Shown: piece by piece, positions 44,502 through 54,042 of the stretch
How positions within the stretch are numbered: the first letter of the stretch is position 1
Layout: the number at the start of each line of letters is the position of its first letter
Assembly (NCBI RefSeq): GCF_002119725.1
Contig: NZ_CP021109.1
Location: 2,108,001 to 2,172,000 of the forward strand
DNA length: 64,000 bases
Source: Bordetella genomosp. 9
GTDB lineage: Bacteria > Pseudomonadota > Gammaproteobacteria > Burkholderiales > Burkholderiaceae_B
Direction of reading: 5' to 3'
The notes under the pieces: generated by a model
The model's input: only the letters and a program-made list of their open reading frames with translations
What the model was told of the DNA's origin: nothing
The model's database searches: none
Program-made: the position numbers and the translations under genes

Positions 44502-44849
44502 ATGTCCACCACCATCTATCACAATCCCCGCTGCGGGACGTCGCGCAATGTGCTCGAACAACTGCGTCAGGCCGGCATCGAGCCTGCCATCGTCGAATAT
44601 TTGAAGACGCCCCCTTCGCGGGAGACGCTGCAGGCCATGATCGCCAGGGCCGGGCTGACGGTGCGCGACGCGGTGCGGGTCAAGGAGCCGCTGTACCAGG
44701 AACTGGGGCTGGACGCGCCGGACGTCGGCGACGACCGCCTGCTCGACGCCATGATGGCGCATCCCATCCTGATCAACCGTCCCTTCGTCGTCACGCCCAA
44801 GGGCGTGCGGCTTTGCCGGCCTTCCGACGTGGTGCGCGAGATCCTGTAG
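44502..44849 (+). CDS. arsC: Arsenate reductase (glutaredoxin-type)
   Basis: A 115-residue member of the ArsC/Spx fold. The catalytic Cys11 is in TIYHNPRCGTSRNVLEQL, and the family Arg residues are in NRPFVVTPKGVRLCRP (the first corresponds to the Arg that binds arsenate). It reduces arsenate to arsenite using glutathione and glutaredoxin. No arsB, arsR or arsH is nearby, so this belongs to the single-gene chromosomal form (YfgD-like) and its physiological role may be wider. The start is set at the conserved N-terminus; the frame is open upstream as a shadow of the CoA transferase. Confidence 0.92.
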   Translation: MSTTIYHNPRCGTSRNVLEQLRQAGIEPAIVEYLKTPPSRETLQAMIARAGLTVRDAVRVKEPLYQELGLDAPDVGDDRLLDAMMAHPILINRPFVVTPKGVRLCRPSDVVREIL

Positions 44850-44856
44850 CCGCTGC

Positions 44857-45405
44857 TCAGTCCCGCCGGTGCTGTTCACGCCACGTGCGCAGCGCGTTCA
44901 GCGTGTTGGCGACGTGATGGTCCGGGTTGCTGTCGGTATAGGAATAGATGACCCGGCCGGGCGGCACGATCACATACGAGATGCGTTGCGCGCGCTGCGG
45001 GTTCCGGTCGTGAACCGCGTCGTAGGCGCGCATGATGCGCTGGTCGGCGTCCGCCGCCACCGCGAATTTGCTCTGGCAGGCGCTTACCGAAAAGCGCTGG
45101 AGCACATCGATGTCGTCGGCCGATACGCCGACGACGCGCGCACCGAGCGCGCGATACTGGTCCGTGGCTTCCGCAAAGTCGTGCGCTTCGATCGTGCAGC
45201 CCTGCGTGAATGCGGCTGGGTAGAAATACAGCACCACCGGTCCGTCGCGCAGGGCATCCGCGAGTTTGAAGGGATAGACCTCGCCGCCCATCGCGGCCTG
45301 GGTCGAGAAGTCGGGCGCCGGCGCGCCGATGGGCAATGCGCTCCAGGCGTGCTGAGCAGCGAACAAGGCAGCAACCATAGACAAGGCAACGACGGCTTTC
45401 CTCAT
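44857..45405 (-). CDS. Exported peroxiredoxin (AhpC/TSA-BCP type)
   Basis: A 182-residue thioredoxin-fold peroxidase with an N-terminal signal peptide (MRKAVVALSMVAALFAAQHAWSA), so probably periplasmic. The peroxidatic Cys70 is in FYPAAFTQGCTIEAHDF, with the usual Thr three positions before and Glu just after; a second Cys110 (FSVSACQSKF) may be the resolving Cys. The downstream SDxxxH-like region is GVSADDIDVLQRF. It resembles the bacterioferritin-comigratory-protein group. The longer open frame upstream overlaps the Gln-rich gene and is discarded. It converges with arsC, 7 bp away. Confidence 0.88.
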   Translation of the reverse strand: MRKAVVALSMVAALFAAQHAWSALPIGAPAPDFSTQAAMGGEVYPFKLADALRDGPVVLYFYPAAFTQGCTIEAHDFAEATDQYRALGARVVGVSADDIDVLQRFSVSACQSKFAVAADADQRIMRAYDAVHDRNPQRAQRISYVIVPPGRVIYSYTDSNPDHHVANTLNALRTWREQHRRD

Positions 45406-45469
45406 GGCGACCTCGCAAGGGGATGAACGGCTGGCCGCCGGGGGCCGCCACGCCGCAGGTTCGCCGATT

Positions 45470-47173
45470 TTAGCGCCGCGCTTCCTGCATGCGCCGCGAC
45501 GGCTCGAATTGCCTCTGGAAGCTTTGTCTTTCGCGGGCCTGCCGTTGCTGCGCCTGTTGCCGCGCGATCTGCTGCTGTTGAGCGTTGTGCTGTCGATAAA
45601 GCTCCTGCCGCGACTGTTGCAGTTCCGATTGCCACTGCCGGCGCGCCTGCTGCTGCTCGCGTTGGCGGTATTGCTGTTGTTGCTGCAAGTGCCGCTCGCG
45701 CGCTTCACGCTGCTGCGATTCCGCGAGCTGACGCCTCAGCGATTCCTGACGCAGCGCCTGCTGGCGCGCATCGCTTTCGCGCTGGTTCAACCGCTGCTGC
45801 TGTTGCCGCAATTGCTGCTGGCGCAACTGCTGCTGGAATTGCTGCTGCTGTAGCTGCTGCTGTTGGAATTCCTGTTGCTGCTGACGTTGCTGGAATTGCT
45901 GCCGCTGCAGCTCCTGCTGACGCGCGCGCATGTCTTGCTGCTGTTCCAGGCGCTGGCGTTGTTGGAGCTGTTGCTGGCGCAACAGCTCCTGCTGCTGAAA
46001 CTGCTGTTGCTGCAACAGCTGCTGTTGCTGCTGCTGTTGTTGTTGCTGGCGCAGCTGCTGCTGGAACTGGGTTTCCGCCTGCGATTGCGGCAGTTGGGGG
46101 GAAAGCGGCGGCCGCTGCAGCTGGCGTTGCTGCAGTTGCTCCTGTTGGATCCGCTGTTGAAACTGCTGTTGCTGGAGCTGTTGCTGCTGCTGCAGTTGCT
46201 GTTGCCGCAACTGCTGTTGGAATTGCTGTTGCCTTCCCGGTTGCACGGACTGGGAGGGCGCGGGCTGCGGCCGCAGCGCGCCGTTGGCGCGTTGCGCAAG
46301 TTCCTGGCGGCGCTGCTGGGCTTGGACCGATTGGCGTTGCCGCCGCTCCTCCAATTCCCGTTGCTGTGCCTGCATTTGCGGCCAGGGGCCGCTTCGGCGT
46401 TCCCAGCCGCCAGGCCCGCTGTCATAGCTGATCCGCGCGCGCGGCGGAGGCCGGAACTGCGCCGGCTGCCCGTATACGTATCGCGAGCGGCCGGTATCGA
46501 CCCGGGTGACCGATCGGTTGTAATGAAAATGCCGGTCTCGCCAATAGCCGCCGGCATAGCCGGCGCCGGTGTAGCCGAATCCGTAGTCGATGCCGCCGTA
46601 ATAGCCGACTGCCGGTCCCCAGTATCCCGGTTTCCAGCGGTACACCGGCGCCGCATAAAGCCAGTAGCCCGGTGTCCACAGCGCGCCTGCGTAAGGCGGG
46701 CGGACCCACGCACCGGGCGCCCAATAGAAGCCATAGGCATTGCGCGCCCAGTAACCCGGCATCCAGATATAGTCGTCGCCGGGCGCCGGCGGCTGATCGT
46801 AGTCCGGCAGGGCAGGTGGCGGTTCGGCGGAGGTGTATATCGGCGTGGCGCTGCCGTTCTGCTCGCTGGTCTTTGCGTCGGCATCCGTGTCGGCGTCGTC
46901 TTCCTCCACGGCATCCGCGGGCGGGGATCCGTATAGCGGCGCTTCAGGCGCTTCAGGCGCTTCAGGCGCTTCAGGCGCTTCAGGCGCCTCTGGCGTCACG
47001 GAGTTTGGAAGCGTGGCGCCGCCGCCCGATGGCATTGACCCGGGCGCCGGGACGGCCGCCGGCTCGGGGGAGGCGGTCTGGGCGCACACCGGCGCCATGC
47101 AGGCGCAGCCCGCCGAAAAAAGGAGCGCGCCGATGGCCGCCTTGCGCACGCGTCCCGGAATGTTCGCTTCCAT
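45470..47173 (-). CDS. Gln-rich envelope protein with YXWGXW-type WxPGxW repeats
   Basis: A 567-residue protein. A signal peptide (residues 1-32, ending APVCAQT) precedes a Pro/Glu/Ala-rich spacer with six PEA repeats (~60-78). Residues ~130-240 carry tandem aromatic motifs of the YXWGXW kind: YIWMPGYWARN, FYWAPGAWVRPPYAGALWTPGYWLY, YRWKPGYWGPAVGYYGG. The rest (~265-560) is almost pure Gln with Arg and Leu, predicted as long coiled coil or low-complexity. The family is exported and of unknown role, perhaps attached to the outer membrane. GGAG six bases before the ATG supports the start. It follows a tiny lipoprotein gene by 29 bp on the same strand. The opposite strand has a long Leu-rich frame that is a shadow of CAG codons. 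Confidence 0.8.
   Translation of the reverse strand: MEANIPGRVRKAAIGALLFSAGCACMAPVCAQTASPEPAAVPAPGSMPSGGGATLPNSVTPEAPEAPEAPEAPEAPEAPLYGSPPADAVEEDDADTDADAKTSEQNGSATPIYTSAEPPPALPDYDQPPAPGDDYIWMPGYWARNAYGFYWAPGAWVRPPYAGALWTPGYWLYAAPVYRWKPGYWGPAVGYYGGIDYGFGYTGAGYAGGYWRDRHFHYNRSVTRVDTGRSRYVYGQPAQFRPPPRARISYDSGPGGWERRSGPWPQMQAQQRELEERRQRQSVQAQQRRQELAQRANGALRPQPAPSQSVQPGRQQQFQQQLRQQQLQQQQQLQQQQFQQRIQQEQLQQRQLQRPPLSPQLPQSQAETQFQQQLRQQQQQQQQQQLLQQQQFQQQELLRQQQLQQRQRLEQQQDMRARQQELQRQQFQQRQQQQEFQQQQLQQQQFQQQLRQQQLRQQQQRLNQRESDARQQALRQESLRRQLAESQQREARERHLQQQQQYRQREQQQARRQWQSELQQSRQELYRQHNAQQQQIARQQAQQRQARERQSFQRQFEPSRRMQEARR
46941..46994 (-). repeat. 9-bp tandem repeat encoding Pro-Glu-Ala
   Basis: GCTTCAGGC occurs five times exactly (46941-46985) followed by a variant unit GCCTCTGGC. 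Each unit is three codons, so copy number change would keep the frame and only lengthen or shorten the PEA spacer of the envelope protein. Confidence 0.9.
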
Positions 47174-47202
47174 GGGATCTCCCACTTCCGCTCATCGCCG
47201 CT

Positions 47203-47343
47203 TCAGTAGCCGTAGTAGTGATAGTGGTAGGGCGCGGGGTAGTAATACACGGGTGCCGGCCGATAATGCACCGGACGGGCCGGAACGATCACGCAACCAC
47301 TCAACGTACTGGTAACCGCCAAGACTGCAATGAGCTTCTTCAT
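47203..47343 (-). CDS. Small Tyr/Pro/His-rich lipoprotein
   Basis: A 46-residue protein: signal peptide MKKLIAVLAVTSTLSGC with lipobox Cys17, then a 29-residue mature part composed of Tyr, Pro, His and Val (VIVPARPVHYRPAPVYYYPA...). AGGAG six bases before the ATG is a strong ribosome-binding site. It is 29 bp upstream of the YXWGXW-type gene and on the same strand; both mature proteins share aromatic, Pro-rich low-complexity features, so they probably act together at the cell envelope. No known function. Confidence 0.75.
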   Translation of the reverse strand: MKKLIAVLAVTSTLSGCVIVPARPVHYRPAPVYYYPAPYHYHYYGY

Positions 47344-47527
47344 GCCTGACTCCTTTCGTGCGTTCACGGATGCGGCGCACGAAGTCAGTGTAGGTATGCT
47401 GTCCCGAAGCGGCTGACTTTGAAATCGTTTTGAAATGCCTGCAGCGTTACCAATTCCTACTCGGCGCACAGGCTGTGTCCGGGAAGCTCGGATGTGCTTC
47501 CATGCGTTAGCGCAATGACAGGAACGT

Positions 47528-47550
47528 TAAAAAGCCGGCGGACTCCGGCT
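47528..47550 (-). terminator. Rho-independent terminator downstream of doxX
   Basis: On the reverse strand AGCCGG (47545-47550), six bases, CCGGCT (47533-47538) is followed by TTTTAA. It lies about 90 bp after the doxX stop. The rest of the 298-bp gap 47344-47641 holds only GC-rich palindromic sequence and the promoter region of the small lipoprotein gene. Confidence 0.6.
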
Positions 47551-47641
47551 GCGGTGGCCGGCATGGCGCCGGCCGGTATCGGCACGCGGCACGCGGCAAG
47601 CCGCCGGCCCGTGCGCGGGCCGCTTGCGGCCCGCCTTCTGG

Positions 47642-48046
47642 TCAATTGAAGCGTCCGCTCGTGCCGCCCACGCTGAAGCGGCCCGCGCCCATCAAGGCCA
47701 CGGCAAGCGCGGTGAAAAGGAACATTCCCTGCAGTTCCAGCTGCCATCCGCCCTGGCCATTGAGCATGAAAAGCTGGTTTTGATGGACCAGCACGATCGC
47801 AACGATCATGTTGATGAATATCAATAGCGCGCCCAGGCGGGTGAAAAGACCGGCGATGACCAGGATCGGCGCGACGACTTCGCCGATATAGACAAAATAC
47901 GCCATGAAGGCCGGCCAACCGTGCGCCTGCACCATGCCGACGATATTGCCCACGCCGTGGGTCATTTTCGATATGCCGTGCAGCAGGATCAGGAGGCCCA
48001 GAACCAGGCGTAGTATCAATTTGGCTGCGTCATCGTGTCGATTCAT
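47642..48046 (-). CDS. DoxX family membrane protein
   Basis: A 134-residue protein with four predicted membrane helices. The first helix LILRLVLGLLILLHGISKMTHG is the DoxX signature, followed by MAYFVYIGEVVAPILVIAGLFTRLGALLIFINMIVAIVLVH. DoxX proteins are tied to thiosulfate:quinone oxidation in archaea and to redox stress complexes in mycobacteria; in proteobacteria the role is open. A ~220-bp gap to arginase upstream shows nothing recognisable. Confidence 0.9.
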   Translation of the reverse strand: MNRHDDAAKLILRLVLGLLILLHGISKMTHGVGNIVGMVQAHGWPAFMAYFVYIGEVVAPILVIAGLFTRLGALLIFINMIVAIVLVHQNQLFMLNGQGGWQLELQGMFLFTALAVALMGAGRFSVGGTSGRFN

Positions 48047-48264
48047 TGTCTTCTTCTCTTAGGTTCGGTTTGAGAGGGCGGTGGTGCGGACCATCCGCCG
48101 CCATGGCGGCGATGTTCGGGGCGGAGCAGCTTCGCGTCCCGCGATTATTGCAAATCTTCCCCGCCGCGCCGTCATCGTGCCTGGCGGATATTACATGGCG
48201 CGGGCGACCCCGGGCGCCATCCGCGCAAGCGGCCGCCATACGGATGTTCCCATCGTACGCCGGC

Positions 48265-49182
48265 CTATGCGCGGATCAGAGTGGACTTGCCGAACAGGCT
48301 TTCGACCAGATCGACCACGACTTCCGCTGTTTGATTGCGCATGTCCCGCGCGGGGTTGAGCTCCATGAGATCGAGCGATCCCAGGCGCCCGGTATCCGCG
48401 ATCATTTCCATGCAAAGCTGGGCCTCGCGGTAGGTCGGGCCGCCCAGCACGGGCGTGCCGACGCCCGGTGCCACGACCGGGTCCAGGAAATCGGCGTCGA
48501 AGCTGACATGCAGGTGGGTGTTTTGCGTCATGCCCGACAGGGCGGCCTCCATGGTGAAGCGCATCCCGTTCTCGTCGATATAGCGCATGTCGAAGACCTT
48601 GATGCCCAATTCGCGGAGCTGGCGTTTTTCCTCGGCGTCGACGCTGCGGATGCCGACCTGCCGGATCGCTCCGGGGTCCGGGACGGCGGGATAGGCGTCC
48701 CCCAGGCGGGTCAGCGCGTCGGGCCCGTCGCCGCACAGGCATGCCACGGGCATGCCGTGGATGTTGCCGCTGGGCGTAATGACATGGGTATTCGCATCCG
48801 CGTGCGCGTCCAGCCATAAAACCACGAGGTCGGCGCCTGCTTCGCGGCAATGTTGCGCGATGGCGGTGATGGACCCGATCGCCAGGCAATGGTCCCCGCC
48901 CATCAGGATGGGAAAGCGGTTGCCGTGGCGCGAGGCGAGTACGGCTTCATAGACGGCCCGGTTCCATTGGACGACTTCATCCAAATGACGAAAGCCCTGT
49001 TGCGGCGGGTGCGAGGGATTGGGCGGCCCCGATAGATTCGCCGCGTCGGTCACCTGCAGGCCATGGCGTTCCAGGGCCGTCTGCAAGCCGGCGACACGCA
49101 AGGCTTCCGGGCCCATCGACGCGCCCCTGATACTGGCGCCCACGTCGGTGGGCGCGCCGATGAGGTCGATTGCTTGCTTCAT
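48265..49182 (-). CDS. rocF: Arginase
   Basis: A 305-residue manganese enzyme splitting arginine into ornithine and urea. All three metal-binding signatures are present: GGDHCLAIGS, VLWLDAHADANT and HVSFDADFLDP. Length fits RocF. The start is the MKQAIDLIGAPTDVG methionine with GGGAG nine bases upstream. Ornithine could feed proline or glutamate formation, and glutamate dehydrogenase and proC occur elsewhere in the window, but they are not in one operon. Divergent from kefF with 76 bp between starts. Confidence 0.95.
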   Translation of the reverse strand: MKQAIDLIGAPTDVGASIRGASMGPEALRVAGLQTALERHGLQVTDAANLSGPPNPSHPPQQGFRHLDEVVQWNRAVYEAVLASRHGNRFPILMGGDHCLAIGSITAIAQHCREAGADLVVLWLDAHADANTHVITPSGNIHGMPVACLCGDGPDALTRLGDAYPAVPDPGAIRQVGIRSVDAEEKRQLRELGIKVFDMRYIDENGMRFTMEAALSGMTQNTHLHVSFDADFLDPVVAPGVGTPVLGGPTYREAQLCMEMIADTGRLGSLDLMELNPARDMRNQTAEVVVDLVESLFGKSTLIRA

Positions 49183-49258
49183 GCCGTGTTCTCCCAAAGC
49201 GCCGGCTGGCGGCTAACATCCCGTTGACGAAGCCGCATCGCGGCAAACCGGACACCCC

Positions 49259-49813
49259 ATGATCCTAATCGTATACGCACACCCTTATCCCGCACATTCC
49301 CGCGCCAACCGGGCACTGCTCGATGCGTTGGCCGGCATGCCCGATCTGCAGGTCCGCTCGCTCTACGACCTGTACCCGGACTTCCACATCGATGCGGCGG
49401 CCGAGCAGGCGGCGCTGGCCCAGGCCGGCATGATCGTGTGGCAACACCCCATGCACTGGTACGGCGCGCCGCCCTTGTTCAAGCTTTGGATGGACAAGGT
49501 CCTGCAGCACGGCTGGGCGTATGGCGCCGGCGGCACGGCGCTGCGTGACAAGGCGGTGATGTGGTCGGTGACCACGGGCGGCGCCGCGGACGATTTCATG
49601 CGCTGCGCCGATACGGATCTGGCCGTGCTGGCGCAGCCACTGCGCAGCGCCGCCGAACTGTGCGGCATGCGCTGGCTCGCCCCTTTCGCCGTGCACGGCG
49701 CGGCCACGCTGGATGCGGCGGCCCTGCAATCGGCGGCCGCCCGCTACCGCGAACGCCTGGCCAGCCACGACGCAGGCGCACGTCCCGCGATGATGGAGGC
49801 CGCCCATGGATAA
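49259..49813 (+). CDS. kefF: KefF-type NAD(P)H:quinone oxidoreductase, ancillary subunit of KefC
   Basis: A 184-residue flavodoxin-fold FMN protein. The start [24 protein letters not shown] and the [29 protein letters not shown] block are the KefF/MdaB family signature. In Escherichia KefF binds the KefC tail and is required for its activation by glutathione adducts. It overlaps kefC by eight bases, so the pair is co-translated. Confidence 0.92.
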   Translation: MILIVYAHPYPAHSRANRALLDALAGMPDLQVRSLYDLYPDFHIDAAAEQAALAQAGMIVWQHPMHWYGAPPLFKLWMDKVLQHGWAYGAGGTALRDKAVMWSVTTGGAADDFMRCADTDLAVLAQPLRSAAELCGMRWLAPFAVHGAATLDAAALQSAAARYRERLASHDAGARPAMMEAAHG

Positions 49814-51644
49814 GAACCTGCTGTTGCAGGGGCTGGTCTATCTGGCCGCCGCCGTGGTCTTCGTTCCCTTGGCCATGCGCGTGCGCATGGGCTCGGTGCT
49901 GGGCTATCTGATCGCGGGCGCGGTCATCGGGCCGTGGGGGCTGCGACTGGTGGAAGACCCGGCGCAAATCCTCGACTTCGCCGAGATCGGCGTGGTGCTG
50001 ATGCTGTTCCTGATCGGGCTCGAACTGGACCCGCGGCGGCTGTGGCGCATGCGGATCCCCGTGTTCGGCGGTGGCGCCCTGCAGGTGGCGCTGTGCGGCG
50101 TGGCGCTGGCGGCCGGCATGGCGTGGCTGGGCCTATCCTGGCCAGTGGCGGCGCTGGTCGGCGTGACGCTGGCCTTGTCGTCTACCGCGGTGGCCGTCCA
50201 GGCAATGAGCGAGCGCGGCCTGCAGCAGACCGCCCTGGGCGAACGGGCGTTCTCCATCCTGCTTTTCCAGGATCTGGCAGCCATTCCGCTCATCGCCATG
50301 ATTCCGCTGCTCGCCGGCGGGGAGGCGGGCGAGGGCGGCGATACGCTGGGGCTGGCGACGCTGAAAGTGGCGGGCGCCCTGACCGTCGCGGTGCTGGTGG
50401 GCCGCTACCTGGCGCGTCCGCTGTTGCGCTTCGTTGCGCGGTCCGGCTTGCGCGAGGTATTCAGCGCCGTGGCGCTGCTGCTGGTCATCGGCGTCGGAGA
50501 ACTCATCGAGCATGCCGGCCTGTCCATGGCGATGGGCGCGTTTCTGGCGGGCGTCCTGTTGGCCAGCTCCGAATACCGCCATGCCCTGGAAAGCGACATC
50601 CAGCCGTTCAAGGGACTGCTGCTCGGCCTGTTCTTCATGGGTGTGGGCATGTCGGTGGACTTCGGCACGCTGCTGGGCCGCCCTCTGTTGGTGCTGGCGG
50701 TCCTGGGCGGCTTCCTGCTCATCAAATTCGCGATCCTGTATGGGCTGGGCCGATTGTTCGGCGCGCAGTCGGGCCGCTGCGCGCTGTTTGCGACCCTGCT
50801 GGGGCAGGGCAGCGAATTCGCCTTCGTCGTGTTTTCCACCGCGCGCGCGGCCGACGTGCTGCCGGAAGACTGGGCGCGCGTACTGACGCTGGCGGTCGCG
50901 CTGTCCATGGCGGCCACGCCCGTGGTGCTGGCCGTCATCGACGGGCTCGAGCGGCGCCGCCCGCAACGCTCGCGTGCCGCCGACCGCATCGAGGACGATG
51001 GCGCCCAGGTCATCATCGCCGGCTTCGGCCGCTTCGGCCAGATCGCCGGCCGCCTGCTGCTGGCCAACGGCGTGCGGGTCGTCGTGCTGGATCACGATCC
51101 CGACAACATCGATACCCTGCGCAAGTTCGGCATGAAGGTGTTCTACGGCGATGCCACGCGCGGCGACCTGCTCGAAACCGCGGGCGCCGCGCGCGCGCAG
51201 GTGCTCGTGAATGCGATCGACGACGTGTCGGACAACCTGCGCCTGGTGGACCTGGTGCAGCGCGATTTTCCGAATCTGCGGGTGGTGGCGCGCGCCCGGG
51301 ACGCCGTGCATTACTTCCAGCTGCGCAAACGCGGCGTCGAAGTGGTGGAGCGCGAGTTGTTCGAGTCGTCGCTGCGCGCGGGGCGCAAGGCGCTGGAGGC
51401 TCTGGGCATGGGCGCTTACGAGGCAAGGGAAATCGCCGATGCCTTCCGCCGCAACAACATCGACATGCTGGAAGAGACCATGCCGCGCTTCGAGGACGAC
51501 GGCTTCCGCATCACCGTCGCGCGACGGGCGCAGCAGACGCTGGAGACGTCCATCGCGCGCGACCGCGCGCTTTCGATATCGGCGCATCGCGATGGCTGGG
51601 GCGGCGAAGCGGTCAAGCGGGAGGAAGCGGACCAGGCTGCCTAG
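49806..51644 (+). CDS. kefC: Glutathione-regulated potassium efflux antiporter KefC
   Basis: A 612-residue CPA2 antiporter. Twelve or so helices fill residues ~1-375, including the KefB/C core [61 protein letters not shown] and [19 protein letters not shown]. Residues ~398-520 are the TrkA-N/RCK nucleotide domain ([35 protein letters not shown]). KefC exchanges K+ for H+ to acidify the cytoplasm when electrophiles form glutathione adducts. The pairing with kefF just upstream makes the KefC call firm over KefB. Confidence 0.94.
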   Translation: MDKNLLLQGLVYLAAAVVFVPLAMRVRMGSVLGYLIAGAVIGPWGLRLVEDPAQILDFAEIGVVLMLFLIGLELDPRRLWRMRIPVFGGGALQVALCGVALAAGMAWLGLSWPVAALVGVTLALSSTAVAVQAMSERGLQQTALGERAFSILLFQDLAAIPLIAMIPLLAGGEAGEGGDTLGLATLKVAGALTVAVLVGRYLARPLLRFVARSGLREVFSAVALLLVIGVGELIEHAGLSMAMGAFLAGVLLASSEYRHALESDIQPFKGLLLGLFFMGVGMSVDFGTLLGRPLLVLAVLGGFLLIKFAILYGLGRLFGAQSGRCALFATLLGQGSEFAFVVFSTARAADVLPEDWARVLTLAVALSMAATPVVLAVIDGLERRRPQRSRAADRIEDDGAQVIIAGFGRFGQIAGRLLLANGVRVVVLDHDPDNIDTLRKFGMKVFYGDATRGDLLETAGAARAQVLVNAIDDVSDNLRLVDLVQRDFPNLRVVARARDAVHYFQLRKRGVEVVERELFESSLRAGRKALEALGMGAYEAREIADAFRRNNIDMLEETMPRFEDDGFRITVARRAQQTLETSIARDRALSISAHRDGWGGEAVKREEADQAA

Positions 51645-51720
51645 GGGCGGGCGGGCAGGGCGGACGCCCGCTGCGACCGGCACGGCGGCCGCGCCCGTTC
51701 AATGCCGCAGCAGGATGCGG

Positions 51721-51760
51721 CGGTGGCATGCGGAGGCATGCGGAGGCATGCGGAGGCACG
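51721..51760 (+). repeat. 10-bp tandem repeat, four copies
   Basis: The unit CGGAGGCATG is repeated four times (first CGGTGGCATG, last CGGAGGCACG) in the ~150-bp gap between the convergent kefC and ugpC genes. Not coding. Confidence 0.9.
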
Positions 51761-51792
51761 CCACCCCGCGCTGGGCGGGTGGGGCGCCCTGC

Positions 51793-52881
51793 TTAGATGC
51801 CTTGGACGCGCTTGCCGCTATCGGTTTCGAACCAATGCAGCGGATGGCGGCCGTCCGAGCCGATGCTCAGCTGGTCGCCCGGCCGGATCGTGGCTTCCTG
51901 CAATTGCCGCGTCGTGCAGCGCACGACCAGTTCCGCGTCGCCGCAGCGGCCGTGGACCAATTGCTCCGAGCCCAGCGTTTCCACCATTTCGACTTCCACC
52001 CGGATGCCGGGGGCATTGAGCACCATGTGTTCCGGCCGGATGCCCAGCATGACGGCACGGCCGCGTACCGCCGCCGGCACCTCGGTGGGCGGGATCGCCA
52101 GGTCGATGCCGCCGGCCGTCTTCATCGTGCCGTCTCCCTGCACCTGGACCTGGATCAGGTTCATCGGCGGCGATCCGATGAAGCCGGCGACGAAGGTGGA
52201 CGCTGGACGCTCGAACACTTCCATGGGCGTGCCGATCTGCTCGGGCACGCCTTTGTTCATGACGATCATGCGGTGGGCCAGCGTCATCGCTTCCACCTGG
52301 TCGTGCGTCACGTACAGGCTGGTGGTGCCCAGGCGGCGGTGCAGCTTGAGCAGTTCCAGCCGCATGGCCACGCGCAGCTTGGCGTCCAGGTTGGACAGCG
52401 GTTCGTCGAACAGGAAGACCTTGGGTTCGCGCACGATGGCACGCCCCATGGCGACCCGCTGCCGCTGGCCGCCGGACAACTGGCGCGGGCGACGCTCCAG
52501 CAGCGGGCCCAGTTCCAGGATCTCCGCCGCCGCTTCCACGCGCCGTCGGATCTCGTCCTTGGGCATCTTGCGGATCTTCAGGCCGTACGCCATGTTCTGG
52601 AACACGCTCATGTGCGGATAGAGCGCGTAGTTCTGGAACACCATCGCGATATCGCGCTCGGCGGGTTCCAGGTCGTTGACGGTGCGCCCATCGATCGCGA
52701 TCTCGCCGCTGGTGATCGTCTCCAGGCCAGCCACCATGCGCATCAGCGTGGATTTGCCGCAGCCGGAAGGCCCGACGATGACGACGAACTCGCCGTCGGC
52801 GATGTCCACGTCAATGCCATGGATGACGGGGATATTCCCCGCGTAGGTTTTCTTGACGTTGCGAAAGCTCAGAGTAGCCAT
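51793..52881 (-). CDS. ugpC: sn-glycerol-3-phosphate ABC transporter ATP-binding protein
   Basis: A 362-residue ATPase of the MalK/UgpC type. Walker [11 protein letters not shown]-loop [21 protein letters not shown], signature [36 protein letters not shown] and the switch His in [13 protein letters not shown] are complete. The C-terminal TOBE region ([13 protein letters not shown]) is where MalK-type subunits receive regulation. It is the last gene of the ugpB-ugpA-ugpE-ugpC operon, 28 bp after ugpE. It powers uptake of glycerol-3-phosphate and glycerophosphodiesters. Confidence 0.95.
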   Translation of the reverse strand: MATLSFRNVKKTYAGNIPVIHGIDVDIADGEFVVIVGPSGCGKSTLMRMVAGLETITSGEIAIDGRTVNDLEPAERDIAMVFQNYALYPHMSVFQNMAYGLKIRKMPKDEIRRRVEAAAEILELGPLLERRPRQLSGGQRQRVAMGRAIVREPKVFLFDEPLSNLDAKLRVAMRLELLKLHRRLGTTSLYVTHDQVEAMTLAHRMIVMNKGVPEQIGTPMEVFERPASTFVAGFIGSPPMNLIQVQVQGDGTMKTAGGIDLAIPPTEVPAAVRGRAVMLGIRPEHMVLNAPGIRVEVEMVETLGSEQLVHGRCGDAELVVRCTTRQLQEATIRPGDQLSIGSDGRHPLHWFETDSGKRVQGI

Positions 52882-52909
52882 ACGGAGTATCGGTGAGTTG
52901 CGGCCGCGC

Positions 52910-53761
52910 TTATTTCTCGCTGTCCACGAGGCCTTTGACGAACCATTTCTGCATCAGGATGACGACCAGCGCGGGCGGCAGCATGGCCAGCATCGCGGTG
53001 GCCATGGTGATATTCCATTCGGTCACGCTGTCGCCGCCGCTGACCATGCGCTTGATGCCGATGACGACGGGGTACATGTCTTCCTGCGTCGTGATGAGCA
53101 GCGGCCACAGATACTGGTTCCAGCCGTAGATGAACTGGATCACGAACAGCGCGGCGATGCTGGTGCGCGACAGGGGCAGCAGCACGTCGCGGAAAAAGCG
53201 CATGGGACCCGCGCCGTCGATGCGCGCCGCTTCGACCAGTTCGTCAGGCACGGTCAGGAAGAACTGCCGGAACAGGAAGGTCGCGGTGGCCGACGCGATG
53301 AGCGGCAGCGTCAGGCCGGCATAGCTGTTGAGCAGTCCCAGATCGGCAACCACCTTGTACGTGGGCGCGATGCGGACTTCCACCGGCAGCATCAGGGTGA
53401 CGAAAATCATCCAGAAGAAGAACATGCGGCCGCGAAAGCGGAAGTACACCACCGCGAACGCAGACAGCAGCGAAATCGCAATCTTGCCGATGGAGATGCA
53501 CAGCGCCATGACGAGGCTGACCCACATCATGCGGCCCACCGGCGTACCGCTGGAGCCGCCGCCCGACCCGGCGAACAGCGCCTGCAGATAGTTGTCGACG
53601 AAGTGCGATCCCGGGATCAGCGACATCGGCGCGTTGGCCACTTCCTGCGCAGTCTGCGTCGACGCCACGAAGGTGACGTACAACGGAAATGCCACCACGG
53701 CAATGCCGCAGAGCAGTATCACGTGGGCCAGGACATCCAGCCAGGGACGGCGTTCAACCAT
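52910..53761 (-). CDS. ugpE: sn-glycerol-3-phosphate ABC transporter permease UgpE
   Basis: A 283-residue inner-membrane permease of the MalG/UgpE type with six helices. Family marks: [78 protein letters not shown] and the EAA loop [28 protein letters not shown] that contacts the ATPase, then [16 protein letters not shown]. It lies 281 bp after ugpA, and this gap contains two copies of the GC-rich repeat; in most genomes ugpA and ugpE are much closer. Confidence 0.95.
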   Translation of the reverse strand: MVERRPWLDVLAHVILLCGIAVVAFPLYVTFVASTQTAQEVANAPMSLIPGSHFVDNYLQALFAGSGGGSSGTPVGRMMWVSLVMALCISIGKIAISLLSAFAVVYFRFRGRMFFFWMIFVTLMLPVEVRIAPTYKVVADLGLLNSYAGLTLPLIASATATFLFRQFFLTVPDELVEAARIDGAGPMRFFRDVLLPLSRTSIAALFVIQFIYGWNQYLWPLLITTQEDMYPVVIGIKRMVSGGDSVTEWNITMATAMLAMLPPALVVILMQKWFVKGLVDSEK

Positions 53762-53870
53762 TGCCTAAAGCCTATAAAAAACGTACACGAGTCCCCCCAT
53801 CGGGAACGCCCCACACCACCACCGGCTCCGCCGGTCCACCAGCGCCCCCCTGGCCGCACACGGCTGCCCG

Positions 53871-53954
53871 CCGACCGGGGCGCCGCGGATCCGGCTTTGC
53901 CGGTCCGCCGGCGCGCCCCCTTGAGGGGGAAGCGCGTAGCGCTTCGGGGGTGGG
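53871..53954 (-). repeat. GC-rich three-hairpin intergenic repeat, copy E
   Basis: Full copy between ugpA and ugpE. In the direction of ugp transcription it reads CCCACCCCCGAAGCGC first, the same sense as copies A and B after ppiD. A fragment of the GGCTCCGCCGG hairpin also lies just before it (53822-53838). Confidence 0.85.
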
Positions 53955-53965
53955 CCTTCCCCCCA

Positions 53966-54037
53966 CCGCGGATCCGGCTTCGCCGGTCCGCAGGCGCGCC
54001 CCCTTGAGGGGGAAGCGCGAAGCGCTTCGGGGGTGGG
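53966..54037 (-). repeat. GC-rich three-hairpin intergenic repeat, copy F
   Basis: Second tandem copy inside the ugp operon, lacking the terminal CCGATCGGGG dyad and ending 5 bp before the ugpA stop codon. Confidence 0.85.
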
Positions 54038-54042
54038 CCCCA

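Noticed and set aside
45863..46936. 357-codon Leu-rich frame resembling a membrane protein
   Set aside because: It is the complement of CAG/CTG-rich glutamine codons of the Gln-rich protein. Leu runs without loops or charged residues are not a plausible membrane protein.
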